Notes under the pieces: model-generated
Told to the model about the DNA's origin: nothing
Databases searched by the model: none
Seen by the model: the letters and a program-made list of their open reading frames with translations, nothing else
Assembly (NCBI GenBank): GCA_964023205.1
Contig: OZ026842.1
Location: 7,416,408-7,480,407 of the forward strand
Source of the DNA: Lutraria lutraria
Taxonomy: Eukaryota > Mollusca > Bivalvia > Venerida > Mactridae
Direction of reading: 5' to 3'
DNA: 64,000 bases
Shown: piece by piece, positions 16,510 to 33,200 of the stretch
Layout: each line of letters begins with the position of its first letter
Numbering within the stretch: the stretch's first letter is position 1
Made by a program: the position numbers and the translations under genes

Positions 16510-17584
16510 CAGTATATCCTCTATATACAGTATACTCTCTATATACAGTATACATTCCATATACAATATACCCTTTATATACAGTATACATTCCATATAC
16601 ATTATACCCTCTATATACAGTATACATTTTATATACAGTAAACCTTATATATATACAGTATACCCTGTACATAACGCATACTCTCTATATGCAGTATACC
16701 CTGTACATAAAGTATACCCTCTATATATAGTATACCCTCTACATAACGCATACTCTCTATATGCAGTATACCCTGTACATAAAGTAAACTCTCTATATAC
16801 AGTATACAACCAATATACAGTATACTCTCTATATACAGTATGCCCTCTATATACAGTATACCGTCTATATACAGTATACCCTCTATCTACAGTATACAAC
16901 CAATATACAGTATACACCCAATATACAGTATACCCTCTATATACAGTATGCCCTCTATATACAGTATACTCTCTATATACAGTATACTCTCTATATACAG
17001 TATACCATCTATATACGATATACTCTCGATATACAGTATGCCTTTTACATACAGTATACTCTCTATATACAGTATATCCACTATATACAGTATTCCCTCT
17101 ATATACAGTATACTCTCTATATACAGTATACACCCAATATACAGTATACACTCTATATACAGTATACTCCCTATATACAGTATACCCACTATATACAGTA
17201 TTCCCTTTATATACAGTATACCCTCGATATATAGTTTAGACTCAATCTACAGAATACACCCAATATACTGTATGCACCGAATATACAGTATACCCTCTAT
17301 ATACAGTTTACCCTCTATATATATTACACCCTCTATTTATAGTTGACCATTAATCTACAGAATACACCCAATATACAGTATACCCTCTATATACAGTATG
17401 CCCTCTATATACAGTATAGCCTCTATATACAGTGTATGCTCTATATACAGTATACAACAAATATACAGTATACCCTCTATATACAGTATTCCCTCTATAT
17501 ACAGTATATCCCCTAAATACAGAATACACCCAATATACAGTAGACACCCAATATACAGTATACCCTCTATATACAGTATGCCCT
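16150..17584. repeat. 1,435-bp tandem duplication, copy 1
   Basis: The sequence from about 16,150 recurs 1,435 bp further on with almost no differences; one is TCTATAGACAG near 16,170 against TCTATATACAG. It carries the TAACGCATACTC units and the CTATATACGATATACTC variant. Ends are approximate because the junction lies inside 18-bp units. Confidence 0.88.
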
Positions 17585-19019
17585 CTATATACAGTATACC
17601 CTCTATATACAGTATGCTCTCTATATAGAGTATACACCAAATATACAGTATACACTCTATATACAGTATACCCTCTATATAAAGTATACAATCTATATAC
17701 AGTATTCCCTCTATATACAGTATAGACCAAATATAAAGTATACCCTCTTTATACAGTATGTCCTCTATATACAGTATACCCTCTGTATACAGTATACTAG
17801 GTATATACAGTATACTTTCTGTATACAGTTTACATTCTATATACAGTTTACATTCTATATACAGAATACTCTGTATATACAGTATAGCCTCTATATATAG
17901 TAGACCCTCCATATACCCTCTATATACAGTATACTCTCTATATACAGTATATCCTCTATATACAGTATACTCTCTATATACAGTATACATTCCATATACA
18001 ATATACCCTTTATATACAGTATACATTCCATATACATTATACCCTCTATATACAGTATACATTTTATATACAGTAAACCTTATATATATACAGTATACCC
18101 TGTACATAACGCATACTCTCTATATGCAGTATACCCTGTACATAAAGTATACCCTCTATATATAGTATACCCTCTACATAACGCATACTCTCTATATGCA
18201 GTATACCCTGTACATAAAGTAAACTCTCTATATACAGTATACAACCAATATACAGTATACTCTCTATATACAGTATGCCCTCTATATACAGTATACCGTC
18301 TATATACAGTATACCCTCTATCTACAGTATACAACCAATATACAGTATACACCCAATATACAGTATACCCTCTATATACAGTATGCCCTCTATATACAGT
18401 ATACTCTCTATATACAGTATACTCTCTATATACAGTATACCATCTATATACGATATACTCTCGATATACAGTATGCCTTTTACATACAGTATACTCTCTA
18501 TATACAGTATATCCACTATATACAGTATTCCCTCTATATACAGTATACTCTCTATATACAGTATACACCCAATATACAGTATACACTCTATATACAGTAT
18601 ACTCCCTATATACAGTATACCCACTATATACAGTATTCCCTTTATATACAGTATACCCTCGATATATAGTTTAGACTCAATCTACAGAATACACCCAATA
18701 TACTGTATGCACCGAATATACAGTATACCCTCTATATACAGTTTACCCTCTATATATATTACACCCTCTATTTATAGTTGACCATTAATCTACAGAATAC
18801 ACCCAATATACAGTATACCCTCTATATACAGTATGCCCTCTATATACAGTATAGCCTCTATATACAGTGTATGCTCTATATACAGTATACAACAAATATA
18901 CAGTATACCCTCTATATACAGTATTCCCTCTATATACAGTATATCCCCTAAATACAGAATACACCCAATATACAGTAGACACCCAATATACAGTATACCC
19001 TCTATATACAGTATGCCCT
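17585..19019. repeat. 1,435-bp tandem duplication, copy 2
   Basis: Second copy of the 1,435-bp segment. Downstream, around 19,016, it continues with a TAGCCTCTATATACAG variant while the first copy ran into CCCTCTATATACAG. Only one such segment exists in unit B, so this duplication happened in unit A after the superblock duplication, or was lost from unit B. Confidence 0.88.
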
Positions 19020-19849
19020 CTATATACAGTATAGCCTCTATATACAGTGTATGCTCTATATACAGTATACAACAAATATACAGTATACCCTCTATATACA
19101 GTATTCCCTCTATATACAGTATATCCCCTAAATACAGTATACACCCAAGATACAGAATACCCTCTATATGCAGTATACCCTCTATATACAGTATTCCCTC
19201 TATATACAGTATACATCCAATATACAGTATTCCCTATACATGCAGTATATCCTCTATAAACAGTATACCCTCTATATACAGTATTGCATCTATATACAGC
19301 ATACACCCAATATACAGTATACCCTCTTCATACAGTATATTGTCTATATACAGAATAAGCTCTATATACAGTATTCCCTCTATCTACAGTAAACACCCAA
19401 TATACAGTATGCCCTCCATATAGAGTATACTCTCTATATACAGTATACTCTCAATATACAGTATACCATCTATATACAATATACTCTCGATATACAGTAT
19501 GCCCACTATATACAGTATACACTCTATATACAGTAAACCCACTACATACAGTATACACTCTATATACAGTATACTCTCTATATACAGTATAGACCCAATA
19601 TAAAGTATACCCTCTTTATACAGTATGTCCTCTATATACAGTATTCCCTCAATATACAGTATATCCCCACATATAGTTTAGACTCAATCTGCAGTATACA
19701 CCCAATATACAGTATACACCCAATGTACATTATACCCTCTATATACAGTATACCCTCTATATACAGTATACATTATATATACATTATTCTCTCTATATGC
19801 AGTATTCTCTCTATATACAGTTTGCATTCTGTATACAGTATACCCTCTA

Positions 19850-20659
19850 TATACAGTACACTCAATATATACAGTATACCCTCTATATAAAGTATACCGT
19901 CTATATATATTACGCCCTCTATATATAGTTTACCCTCAATCTACAGAATACACCCAATAAACAGTAGACACCCAATATACAGTATACCCTCTATATACAG
20001 TATACCCTCTATATACATTATACACTCTATATACAGTTTACAACAAATATACAGTATACCCTCTATATACAGTCTTCCCTCTATATACAGTATATCCTCT
20101 CAATACAGTGTACTCTCTATATACAGTATACACCCAAGATACAGTATACCCTTTATATACAGTATACCCTCTATATACAGTATTCCCTCTATATACATTA
20201 TACACTCTATATACAGTTTACAACAAATATACAGTATACCCTCTATATACAGTATTCCCTCTATATACAGTATACCCTCTATATACAGTTTACCCTCTAT
20301 ATACAGTATGCTCTCTATATACAGTATACACCCAATATACAGTATACACTCCATATACAGTATACCCTCTATATAAAGTATACAATCTATATACAGTATT
20401 CCCTCTATATACAGTATAGCCCAAATATAAAGTATACCCTCTTTATACAGTATGTCCTCTATATACAGTATACCCTTTGTATACAGTATACTAGGTATAT
20501 ACAGTATACTTTCTGTATACAGTATACCCTCTATATACAGTTTACCTTCTATATACAGTATACCCTCTATATACAGTATACTCTCTATATACAGTATACA
20601 TTCCATATACAATATACCCTTTATATACAGTATACATTCCATATACATTATACCCTCTA
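19850..20659. repeat. 810-bp tandem duplication, copy 1
   Basis: Markers such as CAGTACACTCAATATATACAG recur exactly 810 bp later (19,861 and 20,671). 810 is 45 times 18, so register is kept. A small difference is TTACGCCC against TTACACCC near 19,910 and 20,720. The same pair is found in unit B at +11,926 bp. Confidence 0.88.
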
Positions 20660-21469
20660 TATACAGTACACTCAATATATACAGTATACCCTCTATATAA
20701 AGTATACCGTCTATATATATTACACCCTCTATATATAGTTTACCCTCAATCTACAGAATACACCCAATAAACAGTAGACACCCAATATACAGTATACCCT
20801 CTATATACAGTATACCCTCTATATACATTATACACTCTATATACAGTTTACAACAAATATACAGTATACCCTCTATATACAGTCTTCCCTCTATATACAG
20901 TATATCCTCTCAATACAGTGTACTCTCTATATACAGTATACACCCAAGATACAGTATACCCTTTATATACAGTATACCCTCTATATACAGTATTCCCTCT
21001 ATATACATTATACACTCTATATACAGTTTACAACAAATATACAGTATACCCTCTATATACAGTATTCCCTCTATATACAGTATACCCTCTATATACAGTT
21101 TACCCTCTATATACAGTATGCTCTCTATATACAGTATACACCCAATATACAGTATACACTCCATATACAGTATACCCTCTATATAAAGTATACAATCTAT
21201 ATACAGTATTCCCTCTATATACAGTATAGACCAAATATAAAGTATACCCTCTTTATACAGTATGTCCTCTATATACAGTATACCCTTTGTATACAGTATA
21301 CTAGGTATATACAGTATACTTTCTGTATACAGTATACCCTCTATATACAGTTTACCTTCTATATACAGTATACCCTCTATATACAGTATACTCTCTATAT
21401 ACAGTATACATTCCATATACAATATACCCTTTATATACAGTATACATTCCATATACATTATACCCTCTA
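20660..21469. repeat. 810-bp tandem duplication, copy 2
   Basis: Second copy of the 810-bp block; similarity to the first ends near 21,478, where CAGTATACATTTTATATATAG begins. It is present in both superblocks, so it predates the superblock duplication. Confidence 0.88.
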
Positions 21470-24254
21470 TATACAGTATACATTTTATATATAGTAAACC
21501 TTATATATATACAGTATACCCTCAACATAACGCATAATCTCTATATGCAGTATACCCTGTACATAAAGTATACCCTCTATATATAGTATACCCTCTACAT
21601 AACGCATACTCTCTATATGCAGTATACCCTGTACATAAAGTATACTCTCTATATACAGTATACAACCAATATACAGTATACTCTCCATATACAGTATGCC
21701 CTCTATATACAGTATACCGTCTATATACAGTATACCCTCTATCTACAGTATACAACCGATATACAGTATACACCCAATATACAGTATACCCTCTATATAC
21801 AGTATGCCCTCTATATACAGTATACTCTCTATATACAGTATACTCTCTATATACAGTATACCATCTATATACAATATACTCTCGATATACAGTATGCCTT
21901 CTACATACAGTATACTCTCAATATACAGTATACCCACTATATACAGTATTCCCTCTATATACAGTATACTCTCTATAAACAGTATACTCTCTATATAAAG
22001 TATACACCCAATATACAGTATACACTCTATATACAGTATACCCACTATATACAGTATTCCCTCTATATACAGTATACACCCAATATACAGTATACTCTTT
22101 ATATACAGTATACCCTCTATATACAGTATTCCCTCTATATACAGTATACACCCAAGATACAGTATACCCTTTATATACAGTATACCCTCTATATACAGTA
22201 TTCCCTCTATATACAATATACACCCAATATACAGGATTCCCTCTACATACAGTATACCCTCTTCATACAGTATACTGTCTATATACAGAATAAGCTCTAT
22301 ATACAGTATGCCCTCTATATGCAGTATACCCTCTATATACAGTATTCCCTCTATCTACAGTAAACACCCAATATACAGTATACACCTAATATACAGTATA
22401 CCCTCTATATACAGTATGCCCTCTATATACAGTATACTCTCTATATTCAGTATACCATCTATATACAATATACTCTCGATATACAGTATGCCCTCTATAT
22501 ACAGTATACTCTATATAAACAGTATACCCACTATATACAGTATTCCCTCTATATACAGTATACCCTCTATATACAGTATACTCTCTATATACAGTATACA
22601 CCCAATATACAGTATACACTTCATATACAGTATACCCTCTATATAAAGTATACAATCTATACACAGTATTCCCTCTATATACAGTATAGACCCAATATAA
22701 AGTATACTCTGTTTATACGGTATACTCTCTATATACAGAATACCCTCTATATACAGTATGTCCTCTATATACAGTATACTCTCTATATATCGTATACCCT
22801 CTATATACAGTATGCCCTCTTTATACAGTATACACCCAATATACAGTATACCCTCTATATACAGTATACACCCAACATACAGTATACACCCAATATACAT
22901 TATGCCCTCCATATGCAGTGTGCTCTCTATATACAGTATTCTCTCTATATATAGTATACCCTCTATATAGAGTATACCCTCTATATACAGTATACACCCA
23001 ATATACAGTATACACCCAATATACATTATGCCCTCCATATGCAGTGTGCTCTCTATATGCAGTATTCTCTCTATATATTTTATACCCTCTATATACAGTA
23101 TACCCTCTATATACAGTATACACCCAATATACAGTATACACCCAATATACATTATGCCTTCCATATGCAGTGTGCTCTCTATGTACAGTATACCCTCTAT
23201 ATGTAGTATACCCTCTATATACAAAATTCATTCTATATACTTTATTACCTTAACATACAGTATACCCACTGTATACAGTATACTAGGTATATACAGTATA
23301 GCCTCTATATATTGTAGACCCTCTATATACCCTCTATATACAGTATACCCTCTATATATAGTTTACCCTCTATATACAGTATACCCTCTATATACAGTAT
23401 ACTCTCTATATACAGTATACATTCCATATACAGTAAACCCTCTATACACAGTATACATTCCATATACAGTATACCCTCTATATACAGTATACATTCTATA
23501 TACAGTAAACCTTATATATATACAGTATACCCTCTACATAACGCATACTCTCTATATGCAGTATACCCTGTACATAAAGTATACCCTCTATATATAGTAT
23601 ACCCTCTATATACAGTATACCCTCTATATACAGTATACCCTCTATATACAGTATACCCTCTATCTACAGTATACAACCAATATACAGTATACACCCAATA
23701 TACAGTATACCCTCTATATACAGTATGCCCTCTATATACAGTATACCCTCTATCTACAGTATACAACCAATATACAGTATACACCCAATATACAGTATAC
23801 CCTCTATATACAGTATGCCTTCTATATACAGTATACTCTCTATATACAGTATACACCCAATATACAGTATATCCTCTGTATACAGTCTACCCTCTATATT
23901 AAGTATACAATCTATATACAGTATTCCCTCTATATACAGTATACACCCATATACAGTATACCCTTAATATACAGTATACACGCTCTATATACAGTATTCC
24001 CTCTATATACAGTATACCCCCACATATAGTTTAGACTCAATCTACAGTATACACCCAATCTACAGTATACACCCAATATACATTATACCCTCTATATACA
24101 GTACACCCTCTATATACAGTATACATTATATATACATTATTCTCTCTATATACAGTATTCTCTCTATATAAAGTTTGCATTCTATATACAGTATACCCTC
24201 TATATACAGTACACTCTCAATATACGGTATACCCTCTATATACACTATACCCTC

Positions 24255-27200
24255 TATATACAATATAAACCCTACATACAGTATACCCTCTATATACAAT
24301 ATACACTCTTCATACAGTATACCCTCTATATACAGTATACCCTCTATATACAGTATACAATCTATATACAGTATACTATCTATATACAGTATACCCTTTA
24401 TATACGGTATACCCTCTATATACAATATACCCTCTATATACAGTATACCCTCTATATACAGTATACAATCCATATACAGTATACCATCTATATACAGTAT
24501 GCACTTTAAGAACAGTATCCCTCTATATACAGTATACCCTCTATATACAGTATACCCTCTATATACAGTATACCCTTTATATAAAGTATACCCTCTATAT
24601 ACAATATACACTCTACATACAGTATACCCTCTATATAAAATATAAACTCTACATACAGTATACCCTCTATATACAATATACACTCTACATACAGTATACC
24701 CTCTATATACAGTATACCCTCTATATACAGTATACCCTCTATATACAGTATGCATTCTATATACAGTATTCCCTCTATATAAAGTATACTCTCTATGTAC
24801 AGTATACCCTCTATATGCAGATTACCCTCAATATACAGTATCCCATCTATATACAGTATACACCCAATATGCATTATACCCTCTATATACAGTATCCCTC
24901 TATATACAGTATTCCCTCAATGTACAGTATACTCTCTATGTACAGTATACCCTCTATATACAGTTTACCATCAATATATAGTAGACCCTCTATACGCAGT
25001 TTACCCTCAATATACAGTATACCCTCTATATACAGTACACCTTCTAATTATACAGTATACAACGAATATACAGTATACCCTTTATATACAGTATACATTA
25101 TATATACAGTCTATCCTCTATATACAGTATACCCTCTATATACAGTATACACCCAATATACAGTATACCCTCAATATACAGTTTACACCCAATGTACAGT
25201 TAACACCCTGTGTACAGTATACACTTTATATACAGTATGCTTTCTATATACAGTATACTTAATATATACAGTATACCCTCTATAAACAGTATACCCTGTC
25301 CATACAGTATACCCCTTATATACAGTATACACCCTATATACAGTATACACCCAATATATAGTATAACCTCTGTATACAGTAAACTCTCTATATACAGTAT
25401 ACCCTCTATATACCGTATACTTTATATATACATTATTCTCTGAAAAACATACTGTATACAGTATACCCTGCACATGAAGTCTCCCTCTATATACAGTTTT
25501 CCCACTATATACAGTAAAGCCTCTATATATAATGTACCCTCTATATGCCCTCTATACACAGTATACCCCCCATATACAGTATACCCTCTATATACTCTAT
25601 ATAACGTATACCCTCCATATAGGGTATACACTCCATATATAGTATACCCTCTACAAAAAGTAATACCCTCTATACACAGTTTTCCCTCTATATACAGTAT
25701 ACCCTCTATATACTGTATACATCCAATATATAGTATACCCTCTATATACAGTTTGCATTCTATATACAGTATACTCTCTATATACAGTTTGCATTCTATA
25801 TACAGTATACTCTCTAAATACAGTTTGCATTCTATATACAGTATACTCTCTATATACAGTATACCCTCTGTATACTCTATACACACAATGTTTAGTATAC
25901 CATCCTCTATATAGAATTTGCATTCTATATACAGTATACTCTCTATATACAGTATACCCTCTATATACTGTATACACCCAATATATAGTTTACCCTCTAT
26001 ATACAGTTTGCATTCTATATACAGTATACTCTCTATATACAGTTTGCATTCTATATACAGTATACTCTCTATATACAGTTTGTATTATATATACAGTATG
26101 CTCTCTTTATACAGTATACCCTCTATATACTGTATACACCCAATATATAGTACACCCTCTATATACAATTTGCATTCTATAAACAGTATACTCTCTATAT
26201 ACAGTTTGCATTCTGTAGGCAGTATACCCTCTATATACAGTTTGGATTCTATATACAGTATATTCTCTATATACAGTATACCCTCTATATACAGTATACC
26301 CTTTATATACAGCATACATTATATATACAGTATACTCTCTATATACAGTATACTCTCTATAAACAGTTTGTATTCTATATACAGTATACTCTCTATATAC
26401 AGTATACCCGCTATATAAAGTATACCCTCTATATACAGTATACCCTCTATATACAGTATACCCGCTATATACAGTATACCCGCTATATACAGTATACTCT
26501 CTATATACAGTATAACCTCTATATGCAGTATACCCTCTATATACAGCATACATTATATATACAGTATACTCTCTATATACAGTATACTCTCTATAAACAG
26601 TTTGTATTCTGTATACAGTATACTCTCTATATACAGTATACCCGCTATATAAAGTATACCCTCTATATACAGTATACCCTCTATATACAGTATACCCGCT
26701 ATATACAGTATACCCGCTATATACAGTATACTCTCTACATACAGTTTACCCTCTGTATACAGTATAATCTCTATATATAGTTTAGACTCAATCTACAGAA
26801 TACACCCAATATACAGTATACACCCAATATACAGTATACACTCTATATACAGTATGCCCTCTATATACAGTATACTCTCTATATACAGTATACCTTCTAT
26901 ATGCAGTATACCCTCTATATATATCACACCCTATATATATAGTTTACCCTCAATCTACAGTATACACCCAATATGGAGTAGACATCCAATATACAGTATA
27001 GCCTCTGTATACAGTATGTCCTCTATATACAGTATGCATTCTATATACAGTATTCCCTCTATATACAGTATACTCTCTATGTACAGTATACCCTCTATAT
27101 ACAGATTACCCTCAATATACAGTACATCCTCTATATACAGTATACACTTTATATACATTATACAACCAATATAAAGTATACTCTCTATATACAGTAGAGA

Positions 27201-30200
27201 CCCCATATACAGTATTCCCTCAATATACAGTATACTCGCTATGTACAGTATACCCTCTATATACAGTTTATCATCAATATACAGTAGACCCTCTTTATAC
27301 AGTTTACCATCAATATACAGTAGACCCTCTTTATGCAGTTTACCCTCAATAAACAGTTTACCCTCTATATACAGTACACCCTTTAATTATACAGTATACA
27401 ACGAATATACAGTATACCCTCTATATACAGTATACATTATATATACAGTCTATCCTCTATATACAATATACACCCAATATACAGTAAACACCCTGTATAC
27501 AGTATACAATCTATATACAGTATGCTTTCTATATACAGTACACTTTCTATATACAGTATACCCTCTATAAACAGTATACCCTGTATATACAGTATACCCC
27601 TCATATACAGTATACCCCCAATATACAGTATACACCCAATATATAGTATACCCTCTGTATACAGTATACCCTCTTTATACAGTATTCATTCTACATACAG
27701 TATACCCTTTGCATACAGTATACTCTCTGTGTACATTATACTCTCTATATACAGTATACCCTCTATATACAGTATACATTATATATTCATTATTCTCTGA
27801 ATAACATTCTGTATACCGTATACACAGCACATAAAGTCTACCCTCTATATACAGTTTTCCCTCTATATACAGTATAGCCTCTATATATAATGTACCCTCT
27901 ATATGCCCTCTATACACAGTTTACCCCCCATATACAGTACACCCGCTATATACTCTATATCCTCTATATAACGTATACCCTCTATATAGGATATACACTC
28001 CATATATAGTATACCCTCTACAAAAAGTAATACCCTCTATACACAGTTTTCCCTCTATAAACAGTATACCCTCTATATACTTTATACACCCAATATATAG
28101 TATACCCTCTATATACAGTTTGCATTCTATTTACAGTATACTCTCTATATACAGTATACCCTCTATACACTGTATACACCCAATATATAGTATACCCTCT
28201 ATATACAGTTTGCATTTTATATACAGTATACTCTCTATATACAGTTTGCATTCTATATATAGTATACTCGCTACATACAGTATACCTGCTATATACTGTA
28301 TACACCCAATATATAGAATACCCTCTATATACAGTTTGCATTCTATATACAGCATACTCTCTATATACAATTTGCATTCTATATACAGTATACTCTCTAT
28401 ATACAGTATACCCGCTATATACAGTATACCCTCTATATACAGTGTACATTATATACATTATTCTCTCTATATACAGTATACTCTCTATATACAGTTTGCA
28501 TTCTATATACAGTATACTCTCTATATACAGTATACCTGCTATATAGAGTAAACCCTCTATATACAGTTTACCCTCTATATACAGTATACATTATATATAC
28601 ATTATTCTCTATATATACAATATACTCTCTATATACAGGTTGTATCCTATATACAGTATACCCTCTGTATGCAGTATGCCCTCTATATACAGTATACCCT
28701 CTATATACAGTATACTCTCTATATACAGTATACCCTCTATATACAGTATACCCTCGATATATAGTTTAGACTCAATCTACAGAATACACCCAATATACTG
28801 TATGCACCGAATATACAGTATACCCTCTATATACAGTATACCCTCTATATATATTACACCCTCTATATATAGTTTACCCTCAATCTACAGAATACACCCA
28901 ATATACAGTAGACACCCAATATACAGTATACCCTCTATATACAGTATGCCCTCTATATACAGTATAGCCTCTGTATACAGTGTATGCTCTATATACAGTA
29001 TACAACAAATATACAGTATACCCTCTATATACAGTATTCCCTCTATATACAGTATATCCCCTAAATACAGTATACACCCAAGATACAGAATACCCTCTAT
29101 ATGCAGTATACCCTCTATATACAGTATTCCCTCTATATACAGTATACATCCAATATACAGTATTCCCTATACATGCAGTATATCCTCTATAAAAAGTATA
29201 CCCTCTATATACAGTATTGCCTCTATATACAGCATACACCCAATATACAGTATACCCTCTTCATACAGTATACTGTCTATATACAGAATAAGCTCTATAT
29301 ACAGTATTCCCTCTATCTACAGTAAACACCCAATATACAGTATGCCCTCCATATAGAGTATACTCTCTATATACAATATACTCTCAATATACAGTATACC
29401 ATCTATATACAATATACTCTCGATATACAGTATGCCCACTATATACAGTATACACGCTATATACAGTAAACCCACTATATACTGTATTCCCTCTATATAC
29501 AGTATACCCTCTATATACAGTATACCCTCTATATACAGTATGCTCTCTATATAGAGTATACACCAAATATACAGTATACACTCTATATACAGTATACCCT
29601 CTATATAAAGTATACAATCTATATACAGTATTCCCTCTATATACAGTATAGACCAAATATAAAGTATACCCTCTTTATACAGTATGTCCTCTATATACAG
29701 TATACCCTCTGTATACAGTATACTAGGTATATACAGTATACTTTCTGTATACAGTTTACATTCTATATACAGTTTACATTCTATATACAGAATACTCTGT
29801 ATATACAGTATAGCCTCTATATATAGTAGACCCTCCATATACCCTCTATATACAGTATACTCTCTATATACAGTATATCCTCTATATACAGTATACTCTC
29901 TATATACAGTATACATTCCATATACAATATACCCTTTATATACAGTATACATTCCATATACATTATACCCTCTATATACAGTATACATTTTATATACAGT
30001 AAACCTTATATATATACAGTATACCCTGTACATAACGCATACTCTCTATATGCAGTATACCCTGTACATAAAGTATACCCTCTATATATAGTATACCCTC
30101 TACATAACGCATACTCTCTATATGCAGTATACCCTGTACATAAAGTAAACTCTCTATATACAGTATACAACCAATATACAGTATACTCTCTATATACAGT

Positions 30201-33200
30201 ATGCCCTCTATATACAGTATACCGTCTATATACAGTATACCCTCTATCTACAGTATACAACCAATATACAGTATACACCCAATATACAGTATACCCTCTA
30301 TATACAGTATGCCCTCTATATACAGTATACTCTCTATATACAGTATACTCTCTATATACAGTATACCATCTATATACGATATACTCTCGATATACAGTAT
30401 GCCTTTTACATACAGTATACTCTCTATATACAGTATATCCACTATATACAGTATTCCCTCTATATACAGTATACTCTCTATATACAGTATACACCCAATA
30501 TACAGTATACACTCTATATACAGTATACTCCCTATATACAGTATACCCACTATATACAGTATTCCCTTTATATACAGTATACCCTCGATATATAGTTTAG
30601 ACTCAATCTACAGAATACACCCAATATACTGTATGCACCGAATATACAGTATACCCTCTATATACAGTTTACCCTCTATATATATTACACCCTCTATTTA
30701 TAGTTTACCATTAATCTACAGAATACACCCAATATACAGTATACCCTCTATATACAGTATGCCCTCTATATACAGTATAGCCTCTATATACAGTGTATGC
30801 TCTATATACAGTATACAACAAATATACAGTATACCCTCTATATACAGTATTCCCTCTATATACAGTATATCCCCTAAATACAGAATACACCAAATATACA
30901 GTAGACACCCAATATACAGTATACCCTCTATATACAGTATGCCCTCTATATACAGTATAGCCTCTATATACAGTGTATGCTCTATATACAGTATACAACA
31001 AATATACAGTATACCCTCTATATACAGTATTCCCTCTATATACAGTATATCCCCTAAATACAGTATACACCCAAGATACAGAATACCCTCTATATGCAGT
31101 ATACCCTCTATATACAGTATTCCCTCTATATACAGTATACATCCAATATACAGTATTCCCTATACATGCAGTATATCCTCTATAAACAGTATACCCTCTA
31201 TATACAGTATTGCATCTATATACAGCATACACCCAATATACAGTATACCCTCTTCATACAGTATATTGTCTATATACAGAATAAGCTCTATATACAGTAT
31301 TCCCTCTATCTACAGTAAACACCCAATATACAGTATGCCCTCCATATAGAGTATACTCTCTATATACAGTATACTCTCAATATACAGTATACCATCTATA
31401 TACAATATACTCTCGATATACAGTATGCCCACTATATACAGTATACACTCTATATACAGTAAACCCACTACATACAGTATACACTCTATATACAGTATAC
31501 TCTCTATATACAGTATAGACCCAATATAAAGTATACCCTCTTTATACAGTATGTCCTCTATATACAGTATTCCCTCAATATACAGTATATCCCCACATAT
31601 AGTTTAGACTCAATCTGCAGTATACACCCAATATACAGTATACACCCAATGTACATTATACCCTCTATATACAGTATACCCTCTATATACAGTATACATT
31701 ATATATACATTATTCTCTCTATATGCAGTATTCTCTCTATATACAGTTTGCATTCTGTATACAGTATACCCTCTATATACAGTACACTCAATATATACAG
31801 TATACCCTCTATATAAAGTATACCGTCTATATATATTACGCCCTCTATATATAGTTTACCCTCAATCTACAGAATACACCCAATAAACAGTAGACACCCA
31901 ATATACAGTATACCCTCTATATACAGTATACCCTCTATATACATTATACACTCTATATACAGTTTACAACAAATATACAGTATACCCTCTATATACAGTC
32001 TTCCCTCTATATACAGTATATCCTCTCAATACAGTGTACTCTCTATATACAGTATACACCCAAGATACAGTATACCCTTTATATACAGTATACCCTCTAT
32101 ATACAGTATTCCCTCTATATACATTATACACTCTATATACAGTTTACAACAAATATACAGTATACCCTCTATATACAGTATTCCCTCTATATACAGTATA
32201 CCCTCTATATACAGTTTACCCTCTATATACAGTATGCTCTCTATATACAGTATACACCCAATATACAGTATACACTCCATATACAGTATACCCTCTATAT
32301 AAAGTATACAATCTATATACAGTATTCCCTCTATATACAGTATAGCCCAAATATAAAGTATACCCTCTTTATACAGTATGTCCTCTATATACAGTATACC
32401 CTTTGTATACAGTATACTAGGTATATACAGTATACTTTCTGTATACAGTATACCCTCTATATACAGTTTACCTTCTATATACAGTATACCCTCTATATAC
32501 AGTATACTCTCTATATACAGTATACATTCCATATACAATATACCCTTTATATACAGTATACATTCCATATACATTATACCCTCTATATACAGTACACTCA
32601 ATATATACAGTATACCCTCTATATAAAGTATACCGTCTATATATATTACACCCTCTATATATAGTTTACCCTCAATCTACAGAATACACCCAATAAACAG
32701 TAGACACCCAATATACAGTATACCCTCTATATACAGTATACCCTCTATATACATTATACACTCTATATACAGTTTACAACAAATATACAGTATACCCTCT
32801 ATATACAGTCTTCCCTCTATATACAGTATATCCTCTCAATACAGTGTACTCTCTATATACAGTATACACCCAAGATACAGTATACCCTTTATATACAGTA
32901 TACCCTCTATATACAGTATTCCCTCTATATACATTATACACTCTATATACAGTTTACAACAAATATACAGTATACCCTCTATATACAGTATTCCCTCTAT
33001 ATACAGTATACCCTCTATATACAGTTTACCCTCTATATACAGTATGCTCTCTATATACAGTATACACCCAATATACAGTATACACTCCATATACAGTATA
33101 CCCTCTATATAAAGTATACAATCTATATACAGTATTCCCTCTATATACAGTATAGACCAAATATAAAGTATACCCTCTTTATACAGTATGTCCTCTATAT

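Larger units (their letters stand above)
10889..24254. repeat. About 13.36-kb superblock, unit A
   Basis: Sequence from about 10,889 to 24,254 is repeated immediately downstream. Sites in the first half recur at +13,361 bp (11,145 and 24,506; 13,493 and 26,854; 15,279 and 28,640). Sites after the 1,435-bp duplication recur at +11,926 bp (17,758 and 29,684; 20,100 and 32,026; 21,617 and 33,543). The difference is exactly one 1,435-bp unit. The block holds the end of 6.67-kb copy 2, truncated copy 3, and a 7.7-kb stretch with its own variants. Confidence 0.92.
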
